From Oxalobacteraceae bacterium UBA6018 (lineage in GTDB: Bacteria; Pseudomonadota; Gammaproteobacteria; Burkholderiales; Burkholderiaceae_D), in contig DIZW01000051.1 in NCBI GenBank assembly GCA_002428015.1, positions 1 to 19,033 of the forward strand: a DNA stretch of 19,033 nt, in the 5' to 3' direction. The notes under the pieces are model-generated. The model made no database searches. It was given only the letters and a program-made list of their open reading frames with translations, and was not told where the DNA came from. This document shows positions 1-6,177 of the stretch, piece after piece. Positions within the stretch are counted from its first letter, which is position 1. Each line of letters starts with the position of its first letter. The translations under genes were made by a program, and so were the position numbers.

Positions 1-23
1 TTCGAATCCCCCTGGGGACGCCA
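1..23 (+). tRNA. 3' end of a tRNA, probably tRNA-Glu (partial)
   Basis: The first 23 bases are identical to the last 23 bases of the complete tRNA-Glu at 154-229: T-loop TTCGAATC, 3' acceptor strand TGGGGAC, discriminator G and encoded CCA. The rest lies off the left edge, so the anticodon is not visible. The identical acceptor strand makes a tandem tRNA-Glu copy the best reading. Confidence 0.8.
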
Positions 24-84
24 AAATTCGAAGTAGTAGGGCGCCGGCCAATTCCGGCGTCACGTAGTTTAGTACCGCTAAACG

Positions 85-106
85 CCCTGATTCGTCAGGG
101 TTTTTT
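85..106 (+). terminator. Rho-independent terminator after the first tRNA
   Basis: Perfect 6-bp stem CCCTGA/TCAGGG closed by a TTCG tetraloop and followed directly by six T residues. It sits 62 bases after the CCA end of the first tRNA, so that tRNA probably ends its own transcript and the second tRNA-Glu needs a separate promoter between 107 and 153. I see no clear consensus promoter there. Confidence 0.8.
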
Positions 107-153
107 GTTGGTGCTGTCGGGCCGGATGACCACGTCATTCAGGACAGTTTTCT

Positions 154-229
154 GTCCCCATCGTCTAGAGGCCTAGGACATCACCCTTTCACGGTGAGTA
201 CGGGGGTTCGAATCCCCCTGGGGACGCCA
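154..229 (+). tRNA. tRNA-Glu (anticodon TTC)
   Basis: Complete cloverleaf. The acceptor stem GTCCCCA (154-160) pairs with TGGGGAC (219-225), discriminator G226 and encoded CCA 227-229. The anticodon stem TCACC/GGTGA encloses loop CTTTCAC with anticodon TTC at 188-190. The T arm is GGGGG-TTCGAAT-CCCCC. The sequence closely follows the standard bacterial tRNA-Glu, including the CGTCTAGAGGCC D-arm. Confidence 0.97.
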
Positions 230-240
230 GTTTATGCAGA

Positions 241-263
241 AAGCCGCCTTCGGGCGGCTTTTT
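241..263 (+). terminator. Rho-independent terminator of tRNA-Glu
   Basis: Stem AAGCCGCC (241-248) with GGCGGCTT (253-260), TTCG tetraloop, then a T run to 263. It begins 12 bases after the tRNA CCA end. The reverse strand could weakly terminate the oppositely oriented protease gene as well, but its T run is short on that side. Confidence 0.88.
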
Positions 264-376
264 GCATTGCTGCGCTCGGATGACTGCTAGATGCCGGTGC
301 GACAGGCCGGTCTGTCGCCTCCGCGTGCCGGCCGCGCCGAAGGCGTGCCGCATCGGCGCGGCGCGCCGCGCGCGCC

Positions 377-2401
377 TTACCATCCGCGAAAGCCCGACGT
401 CACGATCCCGAAGGGCAGGCCGGGCAGTATGCCGAACTGGTGGAGCACGCCGCCGGGGACGAAGCCGGTGTAGGCGCCCATGCCGTGGTCAAAGCCGAAC
501 TGGTCCATCTGCCCCATCTGCCCCATGCGTCCGATCGGGGCCTGCGCCATCAAGCCGCCCAGCGCGCCGTGCAGCATTGCCTGCCCCATGAGGTCGCCAA
601 GGGCGCCCCGGGCCGGCTGCGCGACGCCCGGCTGGCTCCATTGCGGTTGCTGCAGGCCGACCGCGATCACCGCGTCCGGCAGCCCGAGGCCGACGCGCGT
701 GTGGTCGCCCAGGCTGACCCGGCGCGCGCTCAGGCGGATCTGCTGGAACAGGCGTTCGACCCGCTGGGCCGTGCGTGCCTGGTAAGGCCCCTGGAAGTCG
801 GGGTGGTGGGCCAGCACCAGCGCGGCCAGGCCGGTCACGTGGGGCGCCGCCATCGAGGTGCCGTCCCAGGCTGCGTAATTATTCGGCGGCACGGTCGAGG
901 CGATCGCCACGCCCGGCGCGCACACCGCCACCTGGGGTCCGAAGCAGCTGAAGCTGGCCGTGAAGTAACCGGTCGCGTCGACGTTCTGGCTCAGGGTCTG
1001 GGCGTGGTAGCTGTCGGGCGGGAATTCGTCGAGCTTGCCGACGGCCGCCACCGCCAGCACGTTGGGCGAGGACGCCGGATACTGCACCGCTCCGCCCGAA
1101 TTGCCCGCCGCGACGATGCAGGCGATGCCGGCCCGCTTGGCGCGCTGGATCTGCTGCTCGAGCGCTTCGGATACCTCGGCCCCGCCAAGGCTCAGGTTGA
1201 CCACGTCGATCTGCTTTTCAATGCAGTATTCGAGCGCGTCGATCAACTGGCTGACCTGGCCGCCGGGGAACAGCTTGCAGGCGTGGATCTCGCATTCGGG
1301 AGCGAAGCCGCGCACGCCGAACGCCAGGTCGGCCGCGCCTATCATTCCGGCGCAATGTGAGCCATGGCCGAGCGTGTCTTCGTTCCAGGTGTTGGGGTTG
1401 GTCTTCTTGTTGATGATGTCGAACCCGGCGCGCACCCGGCTCAAGCCTTCGTGGGTGGTCGCCACCCCCGAGTCGATGACGGCCACGCGGATGCCCTGGC
1501 CGCGCAAATTGTCGGGTAGCTGGTCCAGGCGCATGGCCTTCTGGCCCCAGCCAAAAGCCTTCTGGCGCGGGAAGCCGGCCAGGGAAGGCCAGTCCGCCAG
1601 CGCGCGCACGACCACCACGTTGGCTTCGTCGGCGCTGAGGTCGGGGTCGCGGCTGTAGTAGCTCCAGTAGTCGTACTTGGGCTTGATGTACAGGCCGCGG
1701 ATCGAGCTGGCCGTTTCGCCGAACAGCGACAGGCTCACTTCGCCGCTGGCGTCGGTGCTGCCGGTGGCCGGCAGCAGGCTGCCGAACAGCGATACCTCGG
1801 CCTCGGGCACGGGCGCGCCGTCCTTGTCGAGCACGCGCACCATGGCCGTGAAGGCGGCCCCGCTGGTGGGCACGACGTTGCTGACGAAGGCCGGACGCAT
1901 GAACGCTTGCGCGTCCATCAAGGTCAGGTGCTGGTCGCGTTCGACCACCAGCCGGCCCTGCGCCTGCTGGTGCAGGGCGCCCGCTTTTTGCGCCGTCATG
2001 CGCGCCACCAGCACGCCCTGGCCGCCGCCCATGCCGTCGGCCATCATGCCGACCACGTCGCGCGGGCCGACCTTGTCGATGACCTCGATGTCGGGACTGG
2101 CGCGCAGCGCCTGTTCGACGCTGGACAGTTGCAACGGCTGGAAGCCGAGCGCGTGCAGCCCGCCCGGCGCGGCGCGCGGCGCGATCAGGAACTGCTGCTT
2201 GCGTTCGCCGACGATGCGCCCGCCCGGCGCGCGCGTGCGCGTGGCGTTGTCGCTGGCCGGCGCCTCCGCGGACGCGCGCGTGTTGGCGCCCTGGCCGGCG
2301 CCGCCGCGCCGCTCGGCGGCCTGCTGCGCGCCTTCGCCCTCGGGCGCGCCCTGGGTTGCTTCAAGCGGACCACCCGGTCCGACGTTCGGTGTTTTTGCCA
2401 T
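377..2401 (-). CDS. S8 family (subtilisin-like) serine protease with N-terminal propeptide-like domain
   Basis: 674-aa subtilase. The catalytic triad is visible: Asp310 (AVIDSG), His346 (GHGSH), Ser516 (GTSMAAP), with oxyanion Asn434 (AAGNSGG). Order of parts: a low-complexity Gly/Ala/Glu-rich head (1-65), a propeptide-like domain (about 67-162), a beta-rich insert resembling a carboxypeptidase-regulatory/Ig-like fold (about 172-267), the peptidase domain (about 300-585), and a Gly/Met-rich tail (about 595-674) with GALGxLM motifs. There is no signal peptide, so it is either cytosolic or exported by a non-Sec route. GGAAAAGGAA precedes the ATG. It follows the 81-aa gene at 2433-2678 by 31 bases on the same strand, so the two are probably co-transcribed. 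Class assignment is firm; substrate and biological role are unknown. Confidence 0.93.
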   Translation of the reverse strand: MAKTPNVGPGGPLEATQGAPEGEGAQQAAERRGGAGQGANTRASAEAPASDNATRTRAPGGRIVGERKQQFLIAPRAAPGGLHALGFQPLQLSSVEQALRASPDIEVIDKVGPRDVVGMMADGMGGGQGVLVARMTAQKAGALHQQAQGRLVVERDQHLTLMDAQAFMRPAFVSNVVPTSGAAFTAMVRVLDKDGAPVPEAEVSLFGSLLPATGSTDASGEVSLSLFGETASSIRGLYIKPKYDYWSYYSRDPDLSADEANVVVVRALADWPSLAGFPRQKAFGWGQKAMRLDQLPDNLRGQGIRVAVIDSGVATTHEGLSRVRAGFDIINKKTNPNTWNEDTLGHGSHCAGMIGAADLAFGVRGFAPECEIHACKLFPGGQVSQLIDALEYCIEKQIDVVNLSLGGAEVSEALEQQIQRAKRAGIACIVAAGNSGGAVQYPASSPNVLAVAAVGKLDEFPPDSYHAQTLSQNVDATGYFTASFSCFGPQVAVCAPGVAIASTVPPNNYAAWDGTSMAAPHVTGLAALVLAHHPDFQGPYQARTAQRVERLFQQIRLSARRVSLGDHTRVGLGLPDAVIAVGLQQPQWSQPGVAQPARGALGDLMGQAMLHGALGGLMAQAPIGRMGQMGQMDQFGFDHGMGAYTGFVPGGVLHQFGILPGLPFGIVTSGFRGW

Positions 2402-2432
2402 GGTGTGTTCCTTTTCCTGCCGGAGCGGGCCG

Positions 2433-2678
2433 CTAGAACAGCGACAGCGGACGGTCCCGCTCGAGCGTGAGTTGGGTCGAGTTGCGGAAGCGCTCCTCGA
2501 TTGAGGCGGCCTTGTCCTGGGGGACGGCGATCACGAGGGTGTGCGCCTTGCCTTGCGGGCCGATCTGGTCGACCAGCGCGATATCCGGGTCGCCGGCGAC
2601 GCTGCGCGCGAACTCGGCCAGCGCGCCGTTGTCGTCACGGGCGCGCACCATGTAGCGGATGTCGGTGTTCGGTGGCAT
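2433..2678 (-). CDS. Free-standing subtilase propeptide-like protein (possible protease inhibitor/chaperone)
   Basis: 81-aa protein with no signal peptide and a good ribosome site (AAGGAG, 6 bases before ATG). It aligns with residues about 100-162 of the adjacent protease: DPDIALVDQIGP here against SPDIEVIDKVGP there, a Val/Leu-rich strand with conserved QDKA/QKA, and LTLERDRPLSL against LVVERDQHLTL near the end. This is direct sequence similarity between neighbours. In subtilases such a domain is the N-terminal prodomain, which assists folding and inhibits the active site; free-standing homologues (I9 type) inhibit in trans. I infer this protein acts on the protease encoded 31 bases downstream. 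It could also be a generic ferredoxin-like-fold protein with another partner. Confidence 0.8.
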   Translation of the reverse strand: MPPNTDIRYMVRARDDNGALAEFARSVAGDPDIALVDQIGPQGKAHTLVIAVPQDKAASIEERFRNSTQLTLERDRPLSLF

Positions 2679-2750
2679 GCGGTGCTCCTTGTACAGGCGC
2701 TGCCCCCGCCGCCGGCGGGAGCAGAAACGCTGGCCGGCGCGGGCCGGAAC

Positions 2751-2879
2751 TTAAGGGAACCTCGAAAAACCGTAGCGGGCGGCGATAGTTTCGTCCGAGA
2801 CGCGCAGCCGTACGGAGGTACGGCGAGCATCGCAGGGCGAAAGTGTCGACGCGCAGTAGGTTCTTCGAGCTTCCCTTAA
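2751..2879 (-). repeat. 129-bp imperfect palindrome with TTAA ends (MITE-like or bidirectional terminator)
   Basis: The ends at 2751-2771 and 2859-2879 are inverted copies matching at 19 of 21 positions and both begin TTAAGGGAA. The inverted symmetry continues inward with gaps to a perfect 7-bp core, GCCGTAC/GTACGGC, centred near 2815. It fills most of the gap between the repeat-protein frame and the propeptide gene. Its right-hand TTAA supplies the TAA that closes the downstream frame at 2876-2878. The inner segment (GCGCAGCC ... GGCGAGCATCGCA) resembles the element at 13611-13698. No transposase is present; strand is arbitrary. Confidence 0.7.
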
Positions 2880-3262
2880 TGCAGGGTCGGCTGCTGGGCG
2901 TACTGTGCGTATTGCTGTGCGCCTTGGGCCGGATAGAACGCGTTACCTTGGCCGAACTGGGCTTGCTGTTGCGCCAGCTGGGCTTGTTGCAGGTAGGCTT
3001 GCGAAACCGGGTCTGCGCCAAACGGCAGCATGCGGCCGAACTGGCCCGCGACACCGCCGATGGTGCCGCCCAGGCTGGAGTTGCCGAAGACGCTGCCGAT
3101 GGCGCTGCCCAGCGGCTGCCCGATCGAGCCGACCAGATTGCCCAGCCAGCCCTGGGGCGCTATCTGGCCGGCCTGCTGGGGCTGCTGCTGCTGGTTGATG
3201 GACTGCAGCAGCTGGGCGTATTGCTGCTGGTGTTGTTGCAGTTGCTGCTGCAGCTGCTGGAT
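2876..3262 (-). pseudogene. In-frame continuation of the repeat protein beyond an amber codon
   Basis: Reading straight on from the TAG at 3263-3265 in the same frame gives 128 further residues and then TAA (2876-2878). It starts with a Gln-rich stretch (IQQLQQQLQQ) and contains a third intact copy of the glycine-zipper repeat (APQGWLGNL...PFGADP, DNA about 3008-3160), followed by a Gln/Ala/Tyr-rich end. No start codon lies upstream of the repeat in this segment; the only ATG is inside it. It is therefore not an independent gene. It is either lost through a nonsense mutation (CAG to TAG is one C-to-T change), made by readthrough, or joined by a sequencing error. Composition and codon choice match the upstream part. 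Confidence 0.8.
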
Positions 3263-3814
3263 CTACTGCACCAGCGCCTGTTGCTGCATTTGATGAGCCT
3301 GGATTAGCGCGGTCGGGTCGGCCCCGAAAGGCTGCAGACGGCCCAGTTGCCCAGCCACGCCACCGATGGTGCTGCCGATGCCGGACTGGCCGAACAGACC
3401 GCCGATGGCGCCGCCGAGCGGCTGCCCGACCGCGCCGATCAGGTTGCCGACCCAGCCTTGCGGTGCCATTTGCTGGCCCAGTTGCGGTTGCTGTTGTTGC
3501 TGTTGTTGCTGCAATTGCTGCAGTTGCTGGAGCTGCTGGAGCTGCTGTTGCTGCTGCATTTGCTGCTGCGCCTGCTGTTGATAGGCGGCGCTGAGCGGGT
3601 CGACGGAAAACGGCAGGATCGCGCCGCCGAGGCCGCCAGCCATGCTACCGATCTGGTTGCCCAGTTGCTGATTGCCGAACAGGCCACCGAGGCCACGTCC
3701 GATCATGCCGCCCAGCGGCACGCCCAGCAGCCCGCCGAGGAAGCCCTGCGGCGCATACTGCGGCCCACCCATGCCTGCACCTGCGCCATATCCAGCCGTT
3801 TGAAATTCGTTCAT
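3263..3814 (-). CDS. Glycine-zipper / poly-glutamine repeat protein (truncated by amber codon)
   Basis: 183 aa up to TAG. It has a Gly/Tyr/Ala-rich head (1-20), repeat 1 (21-73, APQGFLGGLL...PFSVDP), a nearly pure Gln/Leu linker (about 79-116), then repeat 2 (117-167, APQGWVGNLIG...PFGADP). Each repeat of about 51 residues has glycines every three to four positions (GGLLGxxLGGMIG, TIGGVAGQLG), a glycine-zipper pattern that suggests helix packing, membrane insertion or self-assembly. There is no signal peptide. AAAGGAG lies 6 bases before ATG. The frame continues after the stop with a third repeat. The protein is encoded upstream of the propeptide/protease pair on the same strand. I do not recognise a named family; function is unknown. 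Confidence 0.8.
   Translation of the reverse strand: MNEFQTAGYGAGAGMGGPQYAPQGFLGGLLGVPLGGMIGRGLGGLFGNQQLGNQIGSMAGGLGGAILPFSVDPLSAAYQQQAQQQMQQQQQLQQLQQLQQLQQQQQQQQPQLGQQMAPQGWVGNLIGAVGQPLGGAIGGLFGQSGIGSTIGGVAGQLGRLQPFGADPTALIQAHQMQQQALVQ
3467..3580 (-). repeat. CAG/CAA-rich poly-glutamine tract
   Basis: Trinucleotide-rich coding stretch (CTG/TTG on the plus strand) encoding residues about 79-116 of the repeat protein, almost all Gln with regularly spaced Leu. Mixed CAG and CAA codons partly interrupt the simple repeat. Tracts like this can change length by replication slippage, and every CAG is one transition away from a TAG stop. Confidence 0.85.
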
Positions 3815-4175
3815 GTCGCTTCTCCTTTATCGTTGCTATTACGGCGGGCGGTCGTCCACGTCCCCGTTCGGCCTCCAACAGTCATGCTGATGTCGCCTGG
3901 GCGGCCGGACTCCCCGCGGAGGCCTGGCCAGTCCACTGCAAAAAAATAGCGGTTGCGCCGGGCGCGTTCGGTAGGGAACGGCACGTCTGGCGCGCGGTAC
4001 CGGCGCCGAAGCAGCGCGGCCCGGCCATGCACGTTTGCTGCAAGCGAGCCCCTGCGCGCTGGTCAGGATTGGAGTGGGGACGCCGTCAAATAGTTTGGGT
4101 ACTTGAAGTAAACATTTTTGGTTAAAAAGAAGTACCGGTTCCGTGCTGGCGCCGTCATCGGCTATCATTGACGCG
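3815..4175. other. Divergent intergenic region between the repeat protein and earP
   Basis: 361 bases with no convincing gene: frames here lack start sites and coding character. The left part is GC-rich; the last 80 bases (4090-4175) are locally A/T-rich (runs of A and T around 4110-4130) and probably hold the earP promoter. A TATCAT hexamer at 4163-4168 could be a -10 box that would give a nearly leaderless earP mRNA, but I find no matching -35. Nothing else recognisable. Confidence 0.5.
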
Positions 4176-5363
4176 ATGAATCTTCCCCACAACGCTGACG
4201 CCACCACGGGCCTGTCCCTGGCGATTTTCTGCAAGGTCGTCGACAACTACGGCGACATCGGCATCTGCTGGCGCTTCGCGCGCCAGCTGCGGCACGAACA
4301 CGGCGTGGCCGTCACCCTGTGGGTCGACGACCTGCGCAGTTTCCAGCGCCTTTGCCCGCAGCTGGACACGGCCGCGGCGCTGCAGCAGGTGGACGGCGTG
4401 ACGGTGCGCCACTGGCGCGGCCAGGACGGCCAGTTCGCGCCGCACGAGGTGGCCGACATCGTCATCGAGTTCTTCGCCTGCGATATCCCGGAGGGCTACG
4501 TGGCGGCCATGGCGCAGCGCTCGCCGCGGCCCGTCTGGCTCAACCTGGAAGGCTTGACGGCCGAGGAATGGGTCGAGGGCTGCCATACCCTGCCGTCGCC
4601 GCATCCGCGCCTGCCGCTGACCAAATACTTCTTCTTCCCCGGCTTCACGGCCAGGACCGGCGGGCTGCTGCGCGAAGCGGACCTGGCGCCGCGGCGCCGG
4701 CAATTCCAGGCCGATCCTGCGGCGCGCCAGGCCTTCCTGGCGCAACTGGGCGTGCAGCCGGCCGAGATGACGGGCTTGACCGTGTCGCTGTTCTGCTATC
4801 CACATGCGCCGCTGGACGCCTTGTTCGCGGCCTGGGAGGCGGGCGCGCGGCCACTCACCTGCCTGGTGCCCGAGGGCGTGGCGCCCGAGGCGGTGGCGCG
4901 TTTTCTGGGGGCGGCGCCGACCCCGGGCACGGCCGCCACACGCGGCCAGCTGACCGTGCGCGTGATCGCCTTCGTGGCCCAGCCCGAGTACGACAAACTG
5001 CTGTGGGCCTGCGACCTGAACTTCGTGCGCGGCGAAGACTCCTTCGTGCGCGCGCAATGGGCGGGGCGGCCATTCGTCTGGCACATCTATCCGCAGGACG
5101 AGAAACTGCATCACAAGAAACTGCGCGCTTTTTTGCAGCGCTACGCGCCCGACATCGACAGCCTGTGCCGGTTTTCCCTGGCCTGGAACGGGGCCGCCGC
5201 GCCGGCGCCGGACGACGCGGCCGGATGGGGCGCCTGCTGGCAAGCCCTGCTGGCCAATCTGCCCGGCCTGGGCGAGCGCGCCGCAGCATGGGAGCGGCAG
5301 GTCACCGAAATCGGTGACATGACTGGCAATCTGCTGAGATTTGCCAGCACGCTTCGGCAGTGA
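4176..5363 (+). CDS. earP: EF-P arginine rhamnosyltransferase EarP
   Basis: 395 aa, normal for the family. EarP transfers rhamnose from dTDP-L-rhamnose to Arg32 of elongation factor P, which activates EF-P for rescue of ribosomes stalled at polyproline. The N-terminal signature FCKVVDNYGDIG contains the two conserved aspartates (Asp23, Asp27) and the C-terminal half has NFVRGEDSFVRAQWAGRPF with the conserved Glu287, the catalytic/donor-site positions known from Pseudomonas and Neisseria EarP. A GT-B fold is expected, in the cytosol. The start at 4176 (MNLPHNAD) is preferred over an ATG at 4143 because the extra residues are not conserved-looking. The efp gene follows 138 bases downstream, the usual pairing. 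There is no clear Shine-Dalgarno. Confidence 0.96.
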   Translation: MNLPHNADATTGLSLAIFCKVVDNYGDIGICWRFARQLRHEHGVAVTLWVDDLRSFQRLCPQLDTAAALQQVDGVTVRHWRGQDGQFAPHEVADIVIEFFACDIPEGYVAAMAQRSPRPVWLNLEGLTAEEWVEGCHTLPSPHPRLPLTKYFFFPGFTARTGGLLREADLAPRRRQFQADPAARQAFLAQLGVQPAEMTGLTVSLFCYPHAPLDALFAAWEAGARPLTCLVPEGVAPEAVARFLGAAPTPGTAATRGQLTVRVIAFVAQPEYDKLLWACDLNFVRGEDSFVRAQWAGRPFVWHIYPQDEKLHHKKLRAFLQRYAPDIDSLCRFSLAWNGAAAPAPDDAAGWGACWQALLANLPGLGERAAAWERQVTEIGDMTGNLLRFASTLRQ

Positions 5364-5379
5364 GCGCGAAAAACTCAGG

Positions 5380-5385
5380 TATAAT
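5380..5385 (+). promoter_or_regulatory. Candidate -10 box of an efp promoter
   Basis: Perfect TATAAT 17 bases after the earP stop codon. No good -35 hexamer lies 16-18 bases upstream, where the earP end would overlap. If used, efp has its own transcript with a leader of roughly 110 bases, in addition to readthrough from earP. Confidence 0.5.
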
Positions 5386-5439
5386 GCCCGGTTAATTTAT
5401 CACCCGTTTCAACGGATCAAACGTAAGCTGACTGCGCTC

Positions 5440-5455
5440 GTCGCCAGGAGGCGAC
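5440..5455 (+). promoter_or_regulatory. Hairpin sequestering the leader-ORF ribosome binding site
   Basis: Perfect 6-bp stem GTCGCC/GGCGAC with loop AGGA. The Shine-Dalgarno AGGAGG (5446-5451) spans the loop and the first two bases of the 3' stem, 6 bases before the ATG at 5458. Opening of this stem would govern initiation at the leader ORF, and through it perhaps efp. Inference from sequence only. Confidence 0.5.
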
Positions 5456-5457
5456 AG

Positions 5458-5505
5458 ATGATTTTTCATGCAACCCACTTTTTAAGTAAGTATATTTTTT
5501 TATGA
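5458..5505 (+). CDS. 15-codon leader ORF upstream of and overlapping efp
   Basis: It encodes MIFHATHFLSKYIFL and ends in a TGA that overlaps the efp ATG (ATGA at 5502-5505), the classic arrangement for translational coupling. It has the best Shine-Dalgarno of the region (AGGAGG), whereas the efp start itself is preceded only by a T-rich run (5494-5501) with no purine-rich site. The peptide is hydrophobic/aromatic and contains no proline, so it is not an obvious polyproline sensor of EF-P activity. It could be a regulatory leader peptide, a ribosome-delivery device for efp, or chance. It has not been matched to any known leader. Confidence 0.5.
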   Translation: MIFHATHFLSKYIFL

Positions 5506-6077
5506 AACCTGCAAAAGAAATTCGTGTTGGCAACATCATCATGGTTGACAGCAAGCCGTTCATCGTCCTGCGCTCCGATGTCAATGGCTCGAGCCGCACG
5601 GGCTTCACCTACAAGTGGAAGATGAAGAATCTTCTGACCAACAGCCCGATGGAAAACGTGTTCCGCGGCGACGACAAGTTCGACGTCGTGGTACTGGACA
5701 AGAAGCCGGTCACCTACTCGTACTTTGCCGATCCGCTGTTCGTCTTCATGGACCAGGAGTACAACCAGTTCGAGATCGAAGAAGAGAACTTGGGCGACGC
5801 GCTGCACTACCTGAAGGATGGGATGGAATGCGAAGCCGTGTTCTACGACGGCAAGGCGATCTCGGTCGAACTGCCGACCACCATCGCGCGCCGCGTGGCC
5901 TACTCGGAGCCTGCGGTCAAGGGCAACACCTCGGGCAACGTGCTCAAGGAAGCCAAGCTGGAAAACGCCATCGAAGCCCACGCGCACACCGTGCAGGTGC
6001 CACTGTTCGTGACCACCGACGACGTGATCGAGATCGACACCCGTACCAACGAGTACAAGCGCGTCGTGCGCAACTAA
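5502..6077 (+). CDS. efp: Elongation factor P
   Basis: 191 aa, standard three-domain EF-P: an N-terminal KOW-like domain (MKPAKEIRVGNIIMV), a middle OB domain, and a C-terminal OB domain ending with DVIEIDTRTNEYKRVV. EF-P binds the ribosome between the P and E sites and promotes peptide bond formation at proline stretches. The modified position is Arg32 in NGSSRTGF, matching the EarP-dependent (rhamnosyl-arginine) class and not the lysine class modified by EpmA/EpmB. This agrees with earP directly upstream. The start overlaps the stop of a 15-codon leader ORF and lacks its own Shine-Dalgarno. A strong terminator follows 63 bases after the stop. Confidence 0.98.
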   Translation: MKPAKEIRVGNIIMVDSKPFIVLRSDVNGSSRTGFTYKWKMKNLLTNSPMENVFRGDDKFDVVVLDKKPVTYSYFADPLFVFMDQEYNQFEIEEENLGDALHYLKDGMECEAVFYDGKAISVELPTTIARRVAYSEPAVKGNTSGNVLKEAKLENAIEAHAHTVQVPLFVTTDDVIEIDTRTNEYKRVVRN

Positions 6078-6136
6078 GTACTGCCGTTCCGCACCCCGGG
6101 CATCGGCGCGCCGCACCGGCGCCGCTGGTATCTGGT

Positions 6137-6172
6137 AAAAAACGCTGCCGTCACCCGGCAGCGTTTTTTTTT
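6137..6172 (+). terminator. Bidirectional Rho-independent terminator between efp and the serine hydrolase
   Basis: 10-bp perfect stem AACGCTGCCG (6141-6150) with CGGCAGCGTT (6156-6165) and loop TCACC, preceded by an A run (6137-6142) and followed by a T run to 6172. The A run serves as the T run on the other strand, so it can end both efp and the convergent minus-strand gene whose stop is at 6178. Confidence 0.92.
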
Positions 6173-6177
6173 CGGTC

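Noticed and set aside
42..59. Stem CGCCGG/CCGGCG between the two tRNAs as a terminator
   Set aside because: It has no T run; the true terminator is the stem at 85-106. It may be a processing or chance hairpin.
2843..3307. 154-codon plus-strand Leu-rich frame opposite the repeat protein
   Set aside because: Its Leu runs are the reverse of CAG codons; the minus frame shows three conserved protein repeats and a ribosome site.
3480..3580. Short regularly spaced repeats that could suggest a CRISPR or tandem array
   Set aside because: They are CAG/CAA codons for a Gln-rich linker, with no spacer structure and no cas genes nearby.
4155..5243. 362-codon minus-strand frame opposite earP
   Set aside because: Antisense of a secure earP gene, Arg-rich with no domain signature.
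5458..5505. Leader peptide as a polyproline-based sensor of EF-P activity
   Set aside because: The peptide contains no proline, so stalling at proline runs cannot be the mechanism, although coupling remains plausible.
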